In this document: one piece after another, positions 52,053 to 61,652 of the stretch | How positions within the stretch are numbered: position 1 is the stretch's first letter | Layout: every line of letters starts with the position of its first letter | DNA from: Woeseiaceae bacterium | GTDB taxonomy: Bacteria > Pseudomonadota > Gammaproteobacteria > Steroidobacterales > Woeseiaceae | Direction of reading: 5' to 3' | DNA: 64,000 nucleotides | NCBI GenBank assembly: GCA_028279985.1 | Contig: JANQMR010000033.1 | Span: forward strand, 1-64,000 | Translations under genes and position numbers: made by a program | Notes under the pieces: model-generated | Database searches by the model: none | Told to the model about the DNA's origin: nothing | Seen by the model: the letters and a program-made list of their open reading frames with translations, nothing else

Positions 52053-52427
52053 CAGTGTCCTGTCTCGCACCTGAGATCAGTTCGCCGTTTTTCGATACCC
52101 GCTACACGCCGTTGGTATCGCATACCGGAACTTCGGTATCACAGCTTCGTATCATCTGCGGCGTTGTCCGCCTGGCAGTACTGCCGCTTTTGCGATAAGG
52201 CCTGCAGCAGCGCCATACTCGCGCGAATCTGCGTCTAAGCGCAGGGATCGAGTCCAGTGCCAGTCCACTTGAGCGCATACGGCCGACGTTATGGAAAACA
52301 CATAAGACAAACGGGAAAAGTTTCCCATATTATTTTTGAAAACTTGGACTGAATCACAGATCCGAGAGCGATTCCGACTTAAGGTTTTGCGCAGGCGTGG
52401 TTTGCCCGCTGCCCGGGAATCGGATCG
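52053..52427. other. 375-base intergenic region with two dyads
   Basis: No gene seen. There are two inverted repeats: ATACCG-GAACTT-CGGTAT (52122-52139) and GGGAAA-AG-TTTCCC (52313-52326). The second is followed by T-rich sequence and lies about 100 bases before the next gene. Confidence 0.5.
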
Positions 52428-55400
52428 ATGTCGAAGGCCCGCGGCAGGCGCAACTTTTGGACGAACGCAGTCGGCATGGACCAGGATCTAAGGGACAGGA
52501 TCAGACAAGCCACTGAAGAGACCGGCATCGAGAAGTCGGACTTCGTCGAGCTCCTGCGCTTGGTGGGCGCACATTATGACAAGATGGAAGCGACGATCAC
52601 GCAGTCCATCGTGGCCGTCACGCCGGTCGAGGTCATTTTCGACAGCGTTACCGAGGCACTGCTGTCCGTCAGCGACGAGGGCGCGATTCGGGTCTGCAAC
52701 AAGGTGTGCGCGCGTTACTTCGGACTCACCAAGGACCAGTTGATCGGCTCCAGGCTCGCCAACCTGCTGCCCGCCGCGAACGACCGGCCGCTCGAGGAAT
52801 TTCTCGCGCCGTTCATGTCCGATCCGGATGCAACCAACCTCCAGTTTGCAGCCGGCGACGTCGAGGCGCGACGCGCAAACGGCGAGTGTTTCGTCGCCGA
52901 AATCAATGCCAGCAAACTCGACACCGCCGACGGGCTGATCTATGTCATCAGCCTGCGCGACGTGACGGGCCGGAAGGAAGCCGAGCTGGCGCTGAAAGAA
53001 AACGAGGAGCGTTATCGCGCGCTGGTCGAAAACGCGCCGGAAGCGATCGTCGTCTACGACGTCGACGAGAACCGGTTCATCGACGCCAACGACAAGGCCT
53101 GCGAGCTGTTCAACCTGTCGCGCGCGCGGTTGCTGTCGATTGGACCGGAGGAGATCAGCCCGGCACAGCAGCCGGACGGCACGCCGTCCTTCGGCGTTCG
53201 CCGCGGCTACATCGACGGGGCGCTGGCCGGCGAGCATCCGAATTTCGAGTGGGTACACCAGGATTCGAACGGCAGGCAGTTCCACTGCGAGGTCCGTTTC
53301 AGCCGGCTACCGGCCGGATCGCGCCGGCTGATCCGCGTCAGTATCACCGACATCGAGGAGCGCAAGCGCGGCGAGACGCTGGCCTTTGCGCAGAACAAGA
53401 TCCTCGAGATGATCGCGTCGAATACGCCTTGCGACCGGACGCTCAGAGCCGTCTGCCGTTTCGTCGAGCGTATCAGCGCCGATTTCCGGGCCGCGGTCAT
53501 GCAGCGCGACCTGTCCGCCGATACGCTGTCGGTTTCGGAGGCACCCGGCCTGCCGGAGGCGTTCAAGTCCTGTCTCGAGAACGTTGCCGTCGCGCCCAAC
53601 GGCATCACCTGCGCGACGGCGGCAGCCGGCGGCCAGGACGGGATCTGCGAGGATATCGCCGGCGAGGGCGGGTGGTCGGCAAATCTCAACGTGGCCGGGC
53701 AATGCGGTGTCGCCGCGGCCTGGTCGTTCCTGCTCCGCGGCACGGCGGATCGCGTCATCGGCACGTTGGACGTCTACGTCGACAAGCCGCGCGCGCCGAC
53801 CACCGACGAACTGGACGTATTGAGCCGCATGGCGCGCCTCACCGGCATTGCGATTACCCGGCACCTCGACGAGGAACGGCTGCGATCCAGCGAAGCGCGG
53901 TATCGCGGCCTGTTCGAAAACGTCGTGGACGGCGTCTACATTGCCTCGCGGGACGGCGAGATCATTACGGCCAACCCGGCGCTGGTGGAGATGCTCGGCT
54001 TCGACACCGTGGACGAGCTCAGGCTTATGGGTAAGACCACCAAGCTGTACGTGAACCCGGTCGACCGCGAGCGGGTGTTTGCGCGTCTCGAAGCCCAGGG
54101 CTACATACGCAACTTCGAATACCGGCTGAGGCGCAGGGACGGCGATGAGATCGTCGTCCTCGAGAATGCCCGCGCCATCTATGACGACGACGGCAACGTC
54201 GTCGCACAGGAGGGCACGATCACCGACATCACGGATCGCAAGCTTGCCGAAACCCGTATCTTCGAGGAGAAGGAGCGGGCGCAGGTCACCTTGCAATCGA
54301 TCGGCGACGGTGTCATCACGACGGACGCCGACGGCCGTATCGACTACATCAATCCGGTGGCGCAGAACCTGACCGGCTGGGATCTGCGCAGCGCGCGCGG
54401 GCGGCCGGCCACCGAGATCATGACGATCATCAACGAACACACCCGGGCGACGATCGAGTGCCCGGTCGTGCGTTGCCTTAAGGACGGCCGCGTTATCTCG
54501 CTGGCCGGAGACTCGATACTGATCAATCGCAACGGCGACGAGATTCCGATTCAGGATTCCGCGGCGCCGATCAGGGATCGGATCGGCAACATCATAGGCT
54601 CGGTCATGGTGTTCCACGATACCAGCAAGGAATCGCGGTTGTTCCGCCAGCTCAGCTACCAGGCATCGCACGATTCCCTGACCGGCCTGATCAATCGGCG
54701 GGAGTTCGAGAACCGGATCGCCGCGGCGATCGACGCCGTCGAAAGTGACGACGCGACACATGCATTGCTCTACCTGGACCTGGACCAGTTCAAGGTCGTA
54801 AACGACACCTTCGGCCACATCGCCGGCGACGCGTTGCTGACGCAGGTTTCCGAGCTCGTGCAGAGCTGCATTCGGTCCACCGATGTGCTCGCCCGGCTGG
54901 GAGGCGACGAGTTCGGGATCATGCTCGAGCGTTGCGGCGAGGCGCGTGCGCTCGACATCGCCGAGTCTATCCGCAGCGCCATCGAGCATTATCGTTTCGA
55001 ATGGAAACACTCGTTCACCAATGTCCGGTGCTCGATCGGCGTCGTCATGATCGGCGGCAACCACGACGACGTGGCCGGTGTCATGAGCTCGGCCGACGTC
55101 GCCTGCTATTCCGCCAAGGACATGGGCCGCAACCAGGTGCACCTGTACCGGGACAGCGACGTCTCGCTGCGGCACGAAGAGATGAAATGGGTGTCGCGGA
55201 TTACGAACGCCGTCGAAGAAGACCGTCTGGAACTTTACTTCCAGCCGATCATCGCCATCGGCGAGCAGGGAGGCGAGGGCCGCGGCCATTACGAGCTGTT
55301 GCTGCGCATGCGGGAAAGAAACGGCGCGATCGTAAGCCCGGACCAGTTCATCCCCGCCGCCGAGCGTTACAATCTGATCTCCACGCTCGATCGCTGGGTC

Positions 55401-55967
55401 ATCAAGAAGTCGCTGTCCGATCTGGCCGACGCAAGCAGCCGGCAGGAAGCCCGCTATACGGTGGCGATCAATCTCTCCGGTAACTCCCTGAGTGAGGACC
55501 GTTTCCTCGAGTTCGTCGTCGACGAGTTCAGCCGGCGCAAACTGCCCGCGGGCGCCGTCTGCTTCGAGATCACCGAGACCGCGGCGATCAACAATCTCGC
55601 CAGGGTCATACACTTCATGCAGGAGCTCAGAAAACTCGGCTGCAAGTTTTCGCTGGACGACTTCGGTAGCGGTCTGTCGTCGTTCACCTATCTCAAGAAC
55701 CTGCCGGTGGACTATCTCAAGATCGACGGCCAGTTCATCAGAAACGTCGTGGACGACACCGTCGACGAAAGCATGGTTCGTGCGATCCACGAAGTCGGCC
55801 ACGCCATGGGTATCGAAACCATTGCCGAACGGGTGGAATCGAAACAGGTGCTCGACAAGCTCGGGGCGCTGGGCGTCGAGTTCGCACAAGGTTATTACAT
55901 TGCCCGTCCCGCTTCGGTCAAGAGTTTCGAACCCTGGAGCCCCGTGATGACACAGCTTCGTGCCTGA
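52428..55967 (+). CDS. Multi-PAS/GAF diguanylate cyclase-phosphodiesterase (GGDEF-EAL)
   Basis: 1179 residues, cytoplasmic (no membrane segments). Domains in order with rough limits: PAS 65-180, PAS 190-310, GAF 325-480, PAS 488-608, PAS 620-740, GGDEF 747-905, EAL 935-1175. The GGDEF site is LGGDEF near 824 with an RSTD inhibitory-site motif just before it. The EAL part begins with YELLLRM and keeps FEITE, DDFG with GSGLSSF and IDGQFI, so both enzymatic halves may be active. It makes and/or breaks cyclic-di-GMP. The start may be the ATG at 52428 or 52476; neither has a clear ribosome site. Confidence 0.92.
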   Translation: MSKARGRRNFWTNAVGMDQDLRDRIRQATEETGIEKSDFVELLRLVGAHYDKMEATITQSIVAVTPVEVIFDSVTEALLSVSDEGAIRVCNKVCARYFGLTKDQLIGSRLANLLPAANDRPLEEFLAPFMSDPDATNLQFAAGDVEARRANGECFVAEINASKLDTADGLIYVISLRDVTGRKEAELALKENEERYRALVENAPEAIVVYDVDENRFIDANDKACELFNLSRARLLSIGPEEISPAQQPDGTPSFGVRRGYIDGALAGEHPNFEWVHQDSNGRQFHCEVRFSRLPAGSRRLIRVSITDIEERKRGETLAFAQNKILEMIASNTPCDRTLRAVCRFVERISADFRAAVMQRDLSADTLSVSEAPGLPEAFKSCLENVAVAPNGITCATAAAGGQDGICEDIAGEGGWSANLNVAGQCGVAAAWSFLLRGTADRVIGTLDVYVDKPRAPTTDELDVLSRMARLTGIAITRHLDEERLRSSEARYRGLFENVVDGVYIASRDGEIITANPALVEMLGFDTVDELRLMGKTTKLYVNPVDRERVFARLEAQGYIRNFEYRLRRRDGDEIVVLENARAIYDDDGNVVAQEGTITDITDRKLAETRIFEEKERAQVTLQSIGDGVITTDADGRIDYINPVAQNLTGWDLRSARGRPATEIMTIINEHTRATIECPVVRCLKDGRVISLAGDSILINRNGDEIPIQDSAAPIRDRIGNIIGSVMVFHDTSKESRLFRQLSYQASHDSLTGLINRREFENRIAAAIDAVESDDATHALLYLDLDQFKVVNDTFGHIAGDALLTQVSELVQSCIRSTDVLARLGGDEFGIMLERCGEARALDIAESIRSAIEHYRFEWKHSFTNVRCSIGVVMIGGNHDDVAGVMSSADVACYSAKDMGRNQVHLYRDSDVSLRHEEMKWVSRITNAVEEDRLELYFQPIIAIGEQGGEGRGHYELLLRMRERNGAIVSPDQFIPAAERYNLISTLDRWVIKKSLSDLADASSRQEARYTVAINLSGNSLSEDRFLEFVVDEFSRRKLPAGAVCFEITETAAINNLARVIHFMQELRKLGCKFSLDDFGSGLSSFTYLKNLPVDYLKIDGQFIRNVVDDTVDESMVRAIHEVGHAMGIETIAERVESKQVLDKLGALGVEFAQGYYIARPASVKSFEPWSPVMTQLRA

Positions 55968-56080
55968 GCGCGTGTGTTCCTCGATTGCGATGCCCAAGTG
56001 ATGTCTAGGTGATGTCCAAGGGTGGCGTACCGCCCGGGTTCAGGTACACTGATCCTCCCTCGAGCTTCCCGACAAACCCG

Positions 56081-56893
56081 ATGCCAGACGGCGCAAGCCC
56101 CAACGCGGAACGAACCGTGCTCTCCGCGAACGAGCCGCCACCCTTCCGGGTGATGAATCCCGAGGCGGACTCGCCCATCCTGCTAATCTGTGACCACGCG
56201 AGCCGCCGCTTCCCGGCGTCGCTCGGTGACATGGGCCTGGACCCGTTCGCCCGGCGCTGTCACCTGGCGATAGACATCGGCGCCGGAGACCTGACCGAAA
56301 AGCTCGCCGAGCGCCTGGGGATGACGGCCGTGCTGGCGAACTATTCGCGGCTGGTCATCGACTGTAACCGGGAGCTGCTCGATCCGAGTTGTTTTCTCGA
56401 GTACGGGGACGGGGCCCTGATACCGGGGAACCGCAACCTCGGCAATGCACAAAAACAGGCGCGCGCCGAGGAAATCTACTGGCCTTATCATTATGCCGTC
56501 GAAACCGAGGTGCAGCGGCTCTGTGCCCTCGGCCCGCCGCCGGCGTTTATCGCCGTACACAGTTTTACGCCGGTGCTAAACGGCATCTCCCGGCCCTGGG
56601 AGATGGGCGTCTTGTGGGACAAGGACCAGCGGCTGTCGAAACTCTTTCTCGAAGGCTTCACCGCGGCCGGTTATCACGTCGGCGACAATGAGCCGTACTC
56701 GGGCAAGGCGCCGCAGGACTTTACGATCGATCATCACGCCGAAGACCAGGGATTACCGCACGTCGGTTTGGAAATCCGCCAGGACCTGATCGACGATCGA
56801 AGCGGGGTCGAGCGAATTGCCGCGCTGATGGAAAAAATAATACTGTCGATACCGGACAGGATAGGCTTGCACGAGCATCGCGCGTCAGCCTGA
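56081..56893 (+). CDS. N-formylglutamate amidohydrolase family protein
   Basis: 270 residues from ATG 56081; a frame open to 56009 would add 24 residues with no pattern. Blocks: ILLICDHASRRFPASLGDMGL, HLAIDIGAGDLTEKLAERLGM, NYSRLVIDCNREL, FIAVHSFTPVLNG and GLPHVGLEIRQDLIDD. These are the conserved parts of the family, which cleaves N-formylglutamate or related amides. It lies 31 bases before the YbdK-type ligase gene, so the two may be one unit dealing with glutamyl compounds. The substrate is not certain. Confidence 0.85.
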   Translation: MPDGASPNAERTVLSANEPPPFRVMNPEADSPILLICDHASRRFPASLGDMGLDPFARRCHLAIDIGAGDLTEKLAERLGMTAVLANYSRLVIDCNRELLDPSCFLEYGDGALIPGNRNLGNAQKQARAEEIYWPYHYAVETEVQRLCALGPPPAFIAVHSFTPVLNGISRPWEMGVLWDKDQRLSKLFLEGFTAAGYHVGDNEPYSGKAPQDFTIDHHAEDQGLPHVGLEIRQDLIDDRSGVERIAALMEKIILSIPDRIGLHEHRASA

Positions 56894-56924
56894 ATAAAAA
56901 CAGCAACACAAAACAGGGGGACGC

Positions 56925-58061
56925 ATGAGAAAAGATGAACCGAAGTTCACGATAGGCGTCGAGGAAGAGTACCTGCTCGTCGATCGCGATACCCGCGCCC
57001 TTGCGGTCGACCCGCCTGCCGAGTTGATGAGCGAATGTGAGGCCGCATTGGGTGCGCAGGTGACCAACGAGTTCCTGCGTTCACAAATCGAGATCGGCAG
57101 CAAGGTATGCGACAACGTACAGGAAGCGCGTGAGGACGTCGCGCGCCTGCGGCGTTGTATCATCGACTACGCCGCGGCGTACAACCTCGCTCCGATTGCC
57201 GCCTCGACGCACCCGTTCGCCCGTTGGACCGAGCAGAAACACACCGACAAGGACCGTTACAACGCCCTGGCGACCGAGATGCAGGCCGCGGCGGGCCGGC
57301 TGGTGATTTGCGGCATGCACGTGCACGTGGGCATCGAGGACGACGAGCGGCGTATCGACCTGATGAACCAGATGTCCTATTTTTTGCCGCATCTGCTTGC
57401 CCTGTCCTGTTCGTCGCCTTTCTGGGAGGGGCGGGACACCGGTCTCAAGAGCTACCGCCTGACCATCTTCGACACCTTGCCTAGGACCGGGCTGCCGGAA
57501 CGTTTCGCAAGTTGGGCCGAGTACCAGCGCCACGTGAAAATCATGGAAAATGCCGGTCTGATCGAAGACTCGACGCGTATCTGGTGGGATTTGCGTCCTA
57601 GCGCGAAGTTCCCGACCCTGGAGACACGCATCATGGATGTGTGTACGCGCCTGGAAGATACGATCACGCTGGCGGCGCTGCTCGTTTGTATCCTGCGCAT
57701 GCTGTATCGGCTGGGCCGCAACAATCAGCGCTGGCGAATCTACGCGCCGATGCTGATTCGGGAAAACCGTTGGCGGGCCATGCGTTACAGTTTCGATGCG
57801 GGACTCGTGGACCTGGCGAGAGGCGAGATCGTTCCTTTCGAGTACTTGGTCGACGAAATCCTCTCGCTGGTTGCCGAGGATGCCGAGGCATTGGGCTGTT
57901 CGGAGGAAGTCGCCGGGGTACACAGGATCCTGACCCGCGGCACCAGCGCGCATCGCCAGCTCAAGGACTTCGAGATCGAGCGCGCGGCCGGCCGTAACGA
58001 GGAAGACGCGCTCAAAGCCGTGGTGGATACCCTGATTACCGATACCGCCGACGGCGTTTGA
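56925..58061 (+). CDS. ybdK: YbdK-type carboxylate-amine ligase (GCS2 family)
   Basis: 378 residues starting KFTIGVEEEYLLVDRDTRAL, the family hallmark. It then has ICGMHVHVGIEDDERRIDLMNQM, SPFWEGRDTGLKSYR and WWDLRPSAKFPTLETRIMDVCTR, and is of full length. The enzyme joins an amine such as cysteine to glutamate with ATP, at low activity in known members. It follows the N-formylglutamate amidohydrolase-like gene in the same direction. Confidence 0.93.
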   Translation: MRKDEPKFTIGVEEEYLLVDRDTRALAVDPPAELMSECEAALGAQVTNEFLRSQIEIGSKVCDNVQEAREDVARLRRCIIDYAAAYNLAPIAASTHPFARWTEQKHTDKDRYNALATEMQAAAGRLVICGMHVHVGIEDDERRIDLMNQMSYFLPHLLALSCSSPFWEGRDTGLKSYRLTIFDTLPRTGLPERFASWAEYQRHVKIMENAGLIEDSTRIWWDLRPSAKFPTLETRIMDVCTRLEDTITLAALLVCILRMLYRLGRNNQRWRIYAPMLIRENRWRAMRYSFDAGLVDLARGEIVPFEYLVDEILSLVAEDAEALGCSEEVAGVHRILTRGTSAHRQLKDFEIERAAGRNEEDALKAVVDTLITDTADGV

Positions 58062-58261
58062 GTTGCGCGATCCGCTTTCCTGCCGCTTTCCTGGGCCCCC
58101 CGTAGCGCCCAAAGTGTGATCCCGTTCGGCCTCGGGCGCCGGTAATGCGGCACAGGTCGCATCACCGCCATGCGGTCCTCGCTAGCATTGTCCGATGCTC
58201 TCCGTGACGATCGCATTACCCGGGTTACCCAGGTTATCCAGGGGCCTCGTACCGGCACGCG

Positions 58262-60193
58262 GTGGCGGCCGTGGCTGACACCCTGGGCACGTTGATCCTG
58301 CCCGTTTTCGGTCTGGCGGCTGTCCTGTACCTGGGCCTGGCCGTCTATGTGTCGCGATCGTCGCCGCAGAGCATCATCGGCTTTTTTCTGTTGTTGATCG
58401 GCATGCTGGTCGCAAGCACCGCGTTCTCCCACGGCACGGACGATGCCAACATGCACGACATCGGCCGGGTGCTCGGGTATTTTTCCTCGTCCTTCATTCC
58501 CGTCACCTTCTATGCGGTCTACCGGCACTATACGATCGGACCGGCGCCGATGCCGATGATGCTGGTCCTGTCCGTCGTGCCGGCGATGACGACGCTACTG
58601 GCGTTGACCGACGCTTGGCAAAACGTCATTTGGTGGGTAGTCGAGACCGAAAGCGGTTGGCGTTTTTCTTACGCAACCGAAAGCCTCTGGTCCAAGCGCG
58701 TGCAAGGTCCGTACTCTTACGGTTTGTTTGCGTATTCGGCCCTGGCGTTGGCGGCGCGCCTGGATAGCATCGCTCTCGCGCATCGCAAGATCGTGACCTT
58801 GTTGCTGGTGTGTGGGGTCTTGCCGTTCGCCGTGAGCTTTGCCAACAACGTTCTCGGCATCGGTCCAGAGGATTTCCCGGTCACGTCGGGGAGCCTGGTC
58901 GCGATGTTGCCGGTGTACGCCTACATCAGCCTTTCGTTGCGTGTATTCGAGGTCAGTCCGCTGGCCTATCCGACCCTGTTCGATCATGTCCGCGACCCGA
59001 TTATCGTGTTGGACAACGACCAGCGTATCGTCTGCGCCAACCGGCGCGCCGGCGATATGCTGGGCCGGCCCGAACGCGAACTGCTGGGCCATCGCTTGTG
59101 GGAGGATTTCCCGGAAGCGCGCGCCATCCTGGATCAGGCGAAAGAAATGGACCTGACCCAGACGCTCAAGCTCGGGACCGATCAGATCTACGAGCTCAGT
59201 GTCGCGCCGCTGACCGGTCGCCACGATCATCAACAGGGGATCGTCGTCGTGTGCCGCGACGTGACACAGCGGCGCAAGGCGCAGGCGCGGCTCGCCGACA
59301 GCGAGCACCTGATCCGGACGCTGATCGAGACCTCGTCGAACGGCATCCTGCGTTTCGGCCGTGGCGACCCCGATACGGGCGGGGACGCGGCGGGCGGCTT
59401 TCGTTGCGTATTCGCAAACCGCGCGGCCGAAGAATACCTCGCCCGCGATGGCGCGGCGCTGGTCGGAATGCCGCTGGACGCGCTCGAGGCGCTGGAACCC
59501 GAGCGCTTGCGCAAGCAGTTCCGGAAACCGGGCGGGGCCAAACGAACCGTCAGCTTCGAGACCTCGACGCCTACCGAGGGTGACGAGCGTTGGCTCAGAA
59601 TCATCGCCGAGTCGGTTGGCGCCGATTTCTCGGTCACGCTGATCGACATCACCCAGCGCAAGCGCGACGAGGACAAGATGCTGGCCGATGCGCTACGCGA
59701 TCCCTTGACCGGTGTGCTGAACCGGCGGGGCTTCGAATCCGATGGCCGTGCCGGTATCCGCGACAACGATACCGGTGCGGTCTTGTACCTCGATCTCAAC
59801 GGCTTCAAGAAAATCAACGACCGCTTCGGACATCAGGCAGGCGACGCGCTGCTGAGAGCCTTTGGACACCGCCTGCAGTATTGTTTGCGTCCGGAAGACG
59901 TTCTGGGCAGGCTCGGCGGCGACGAATTCACGATCGTACTGCCCGGCGTCTCGGTCGAAGATGCCAAACATGTCGCCGAACGCCTGGTGGCGGCGGCGTC
60001 GGAGGCCTACATCATCCAGGGCCGGGAGATCAACTGCACGGCCAGCGTCGGTATTGCGCTGATGCCGCAGCATGGCGAAGAGCTCTGGCATCTCGTGAGC
60101 GTCGCCGACCAGGCGATGTACAATGCCAAGTCCATGCAGCGGGATGCCGCAGACGATCGTGCGAGTTATATCGAAGCTGCGATAGCGTCGTAA
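58262..60193 (+). CDS. Membrane diguanylate cyclase with 7TM, PAS and GGDEF
   Basis: 643 residues from a GTG. The N-terminal about 225 residues have seven hydrophobic segments with the HisKA_7TM-type pattern (VFGLAAVLYLGLAVYVS, FFLLLIGMLVASTAFSHG, TFYAVYRHYT). A PAS domain follows (about 240-355), then a second PAS-like one (365-470) and GGDEF (475-640) with LGGDEF near 551 and an RPEDV inhibitory-site motif before it. It should make cyclic-di-GMP in response to a membrane-sensed signal. It stands alone. After its stop codon comes a set of TAA-containing repeats. Confidence 0.9.
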   Translation: MAAVADTLGTLILPVFGLAAVLYLGLAVYVSRSSPQSIIGFFLLLIGMLVASTAFSHGTDDANMHDIGRVLGYFSSSFIPVTFYAVYRHYTIGPAPMPMMLVLSVVPAMTTLLALTDAWQNVIWWVVETESGWRFSYATESLWSKRVQGPYSYGLFAYSALALAARLDSIALAHRKIVTLLLVCGVLPFAVSFANNVLGIGPEDFPVTSGSLVAMLPVYAYISLSLRVFEVSPLAYPTLFDHVRDPIIVLDNDQRIVCANRRAGDMLGRPERELLGHRLWEDFPEARAILDQAKEMDLTQTLKLGTDQIYELSVAPLTGRHDHQQGIVVVCRDVTQRRKAQARLADSEHLIRTLIETSSNGILRFGRGDPDTGGDAAGGFRCVFANRAAEEYLARDGAALVGMPLDALEALEPERLRKQFRKPGGAKRTVSFETSTPTEGDERWLRIIAESVGADFSVTLIDITQRKRDEDKMLADALRDPLTGVLNRRGFESDGRAGIRDNDTGAVLYLDLNGFKKINDRFGHQAGDALLRAFGHRLQYCLRPEDVLGRLGGDEFTIVLPGVSVEDAKHVAERLVAAASEAYIIQGREINCTASVGIALMPQHGEELWHLVSVADQAMYNAKSMQRDAADDRASYIEAAIAS

Positions 60194-60280
60194 GTACGAT
60201 CGTAGATACAATCGTAAGTACAATTGATAAGAACGGTCGTTAAGAGCGGTCGTAAGAATAAGAACGGTCGTAAGAACAAG
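60187..60280. repeat. Degenerate 12-13-bp repeats ending in stop codons
   Basis: After the stop (TCGTAA) units such as GTACGATCGTAG, ATACAATCGTAA, GTACAATTGATAA, GAACGGTCGTTAA, GAGCGGTCGTAA and GAACGGTCGTAA follow without gaps, apart from one 6-base unit. All end in TAA or TAG. Confidence 0.85.
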
Positions 60281-60368
60281 TGCGGCGATTCGACGCGGAC
60301 TTTTCGATGCCCGGGTTTCGCAAGTGCCGCAGGATCTCGACCAGAATCTCGACGAGGCAGGGCGCATT

Positions 60369-60863
60369 GTGAACGTTTTGTTTCTATGTACCGGAAATTC
60401 GGCGCGCTCGATACTGGGCGAGGTGCTTCTCAACGAGCTCGGTGCCGGCCGTTGCCGTGCCTACAGCGCCGGCAGCCATCCCGCCGGGAGGGTGAATCCC
60501 GGTGCGATCGCCAAGCTTCGTGCCGAGGGCCATGCGACCGAGGGCCTGGCTTCCAAGTCCTGGGACGTGTTCGCCGGCGCCGGCGCGCCGGCCTTCGACA
60601 TCGTCATCACGGTTTGCGACAGCGCCGCCGGCGAATCCTGTCCGATCTGGAACGGCAGTCCGGTCACCGCGCACTGGGGGATACCCGATCCGGCCGGGAT
60701 CGATGATCCCGACGCGAGCCGCGCGGCTTTCGATCGGGCTTACGCGCAATTGCGAACGCGCATTGCGGCGATGCTCGAGCTGCCGCTGGAAGAATGTGAC
60801 GCCGAAGCGACGCGGTCCGCGCTCGCCGGAATACACGACGCACAGGCCGGCCTCGATGCCTGA
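60369..60863 (+). CDS. arsC: Thioredoxin-type arsenate reductase
   Basis: 164 residues from GTG 60369, with GAGG about 11 bases upstream; a GTG at 60324 has no ribosome site. The active-site loop FLCTGNSARS (Cys7) is followed by VCDSAAGESCPIW (Cys83, Cys91), the three-cysteine relay of the low-molecular-weight phosphatase-like ArsC. It reduces arsenate to arsenite with thioredoxin. The next gene, an aquaporin-like channel, overlaps its end by eight bases, so both are coupled. Confidence 0.88.
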   Translation: MNVLFLCTGNSARSILGEVLLNELGAGRCRAYSAGSHPAGRVNPGAIAKLRAEGHATEGLASKSWDVFAGAGAPAFDIVITVCDSAAGESCPIWNGSPVTAHWGIPDPAGIDDPDASRAAFDRAYAQLRTRIAAMLELPLEECDAEATRSALAGIHDAQAGLDA

Positions 60864-61533
60864 TGTGGATTTGCCGCAGCGCCTCGGCGGCGAGGCGCTC
60901 GGCACGGCAATGCTGCTCGCGACGGTGGTCGGCTCCGGGATCATGGCTGAGAATCTCGCCGGCGGCAACGTGGCGATCGCGCTGCTGGGCAATACGATTC
61001 CGACCGGCGCCATTCTGATCGTCCTGATTCTGGTGTTCGGTCCGGTATCGGGCGCGCATTTCAACCCTGCCGTCACGCTGGCGTTCGCCCTCCGGCGCGA
61101 GCTCCCGCCATGGACGGCAAGCTGTTATGTGTTGGCGCAGATCGCAGGGGCGATTCTCGGCGTCGTCGTTGCACACCTGATGTTCGAACTGGACTGGTTG
61201 CAGGCGTCCGCGAGGTCGCGGACCGGCGCGTCGCAGTGGTTCGCGGAAGGCGTCGCGACTTTCGGTCTGGTGATGGCGATCCTGGGCACCCTGCGCTGGG
61301 GAACCCGGGTCGTCGCCGTCTCCGTCGGTCTCTACATCACGGCGGCCTACTGGTTCACCGCCTCGACCAGCTTCGCCAATCCGGCGGTCACGATCGGCCG
61401 TGCTTTCACGGATACGTTTTCCGGCATACAGCCCGCGCACGCGCCGGCGTTCATCGCAGCGCAGTTCGCGGGCGCCGTGACGGCCGTGCTGGTCATGCGT
61501 TGGTTGCTCGGCCGGGCCGGCGCTCGGGTTTGA
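60856..61533 (+). CDS. Aquaporin-family channel (AqpS-like)
   Basis: 225 residues with about six membrane segments and two NPA boxes (HFNPAVTLAFALRREL and FANPAVTIGRAF), the core of MIP channels. Start ATG 60856 lies inside the end of arsC. In some bacteria an aquaglyceroporin (AqpS) takes the place of an arsenite efflux pump, letting arsenite made by ArsC leave the cell. The overlap with arsC supports this role. No arsR-type regulator is present near. Confidence 0.85.
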   Translation: MPDVDLPQRLGGEALGTAMLLATVVGSGIMAENLAGGNVAIALLGNTIPTGAILIVLILVFGPVSGAHFNPAVTLAFALRRELPPWTASCYVLAQIAGAILGVVVAHLMFELDWLQASARSRTGASQWFAEGVATFGLVMAILGTLRWGTRVVAVSVGLYITAAYWFTASTSFANPAVTIGRAFTDTFSGIQPAHAPAFIAAQFAGAVTAVLVMRWLLGRAGARV

Positions 61534-61580
61534 TGTCCCGTCTCGCGAATGTGTCGTCCGAATCGACCGGACAGGACCCT

Positions 61581-61616
61581 GGGGAGCCTCGCCGGACTCA
61601 TGCAGAGGTGCCCTCC
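61581..61616. repeat. Dispersed palindromic element, copy 2
   Basis: GGGGAGCCTC-GCCGGACTCATGCA-GAGGTGCCCTCC: the same element as at 52020 with mismatches in the right arm. It lies between two convergent genes. Confidence 0.8.
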
Positions 61617-61652
61617 TAGGTATAAGCAGTTCGAAGCAGCTCGAAGCAGCGC

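Noticed and set aside
52398-52413. TGGTTTGCCCGCTGCC as sigma-54 promoter of the GGDEF-EAL gene
   Set aside because: The -24 box is weak and the -12 box would lie only about 15 bases from the first ATG. It would only make sense with the ATG at 52476.
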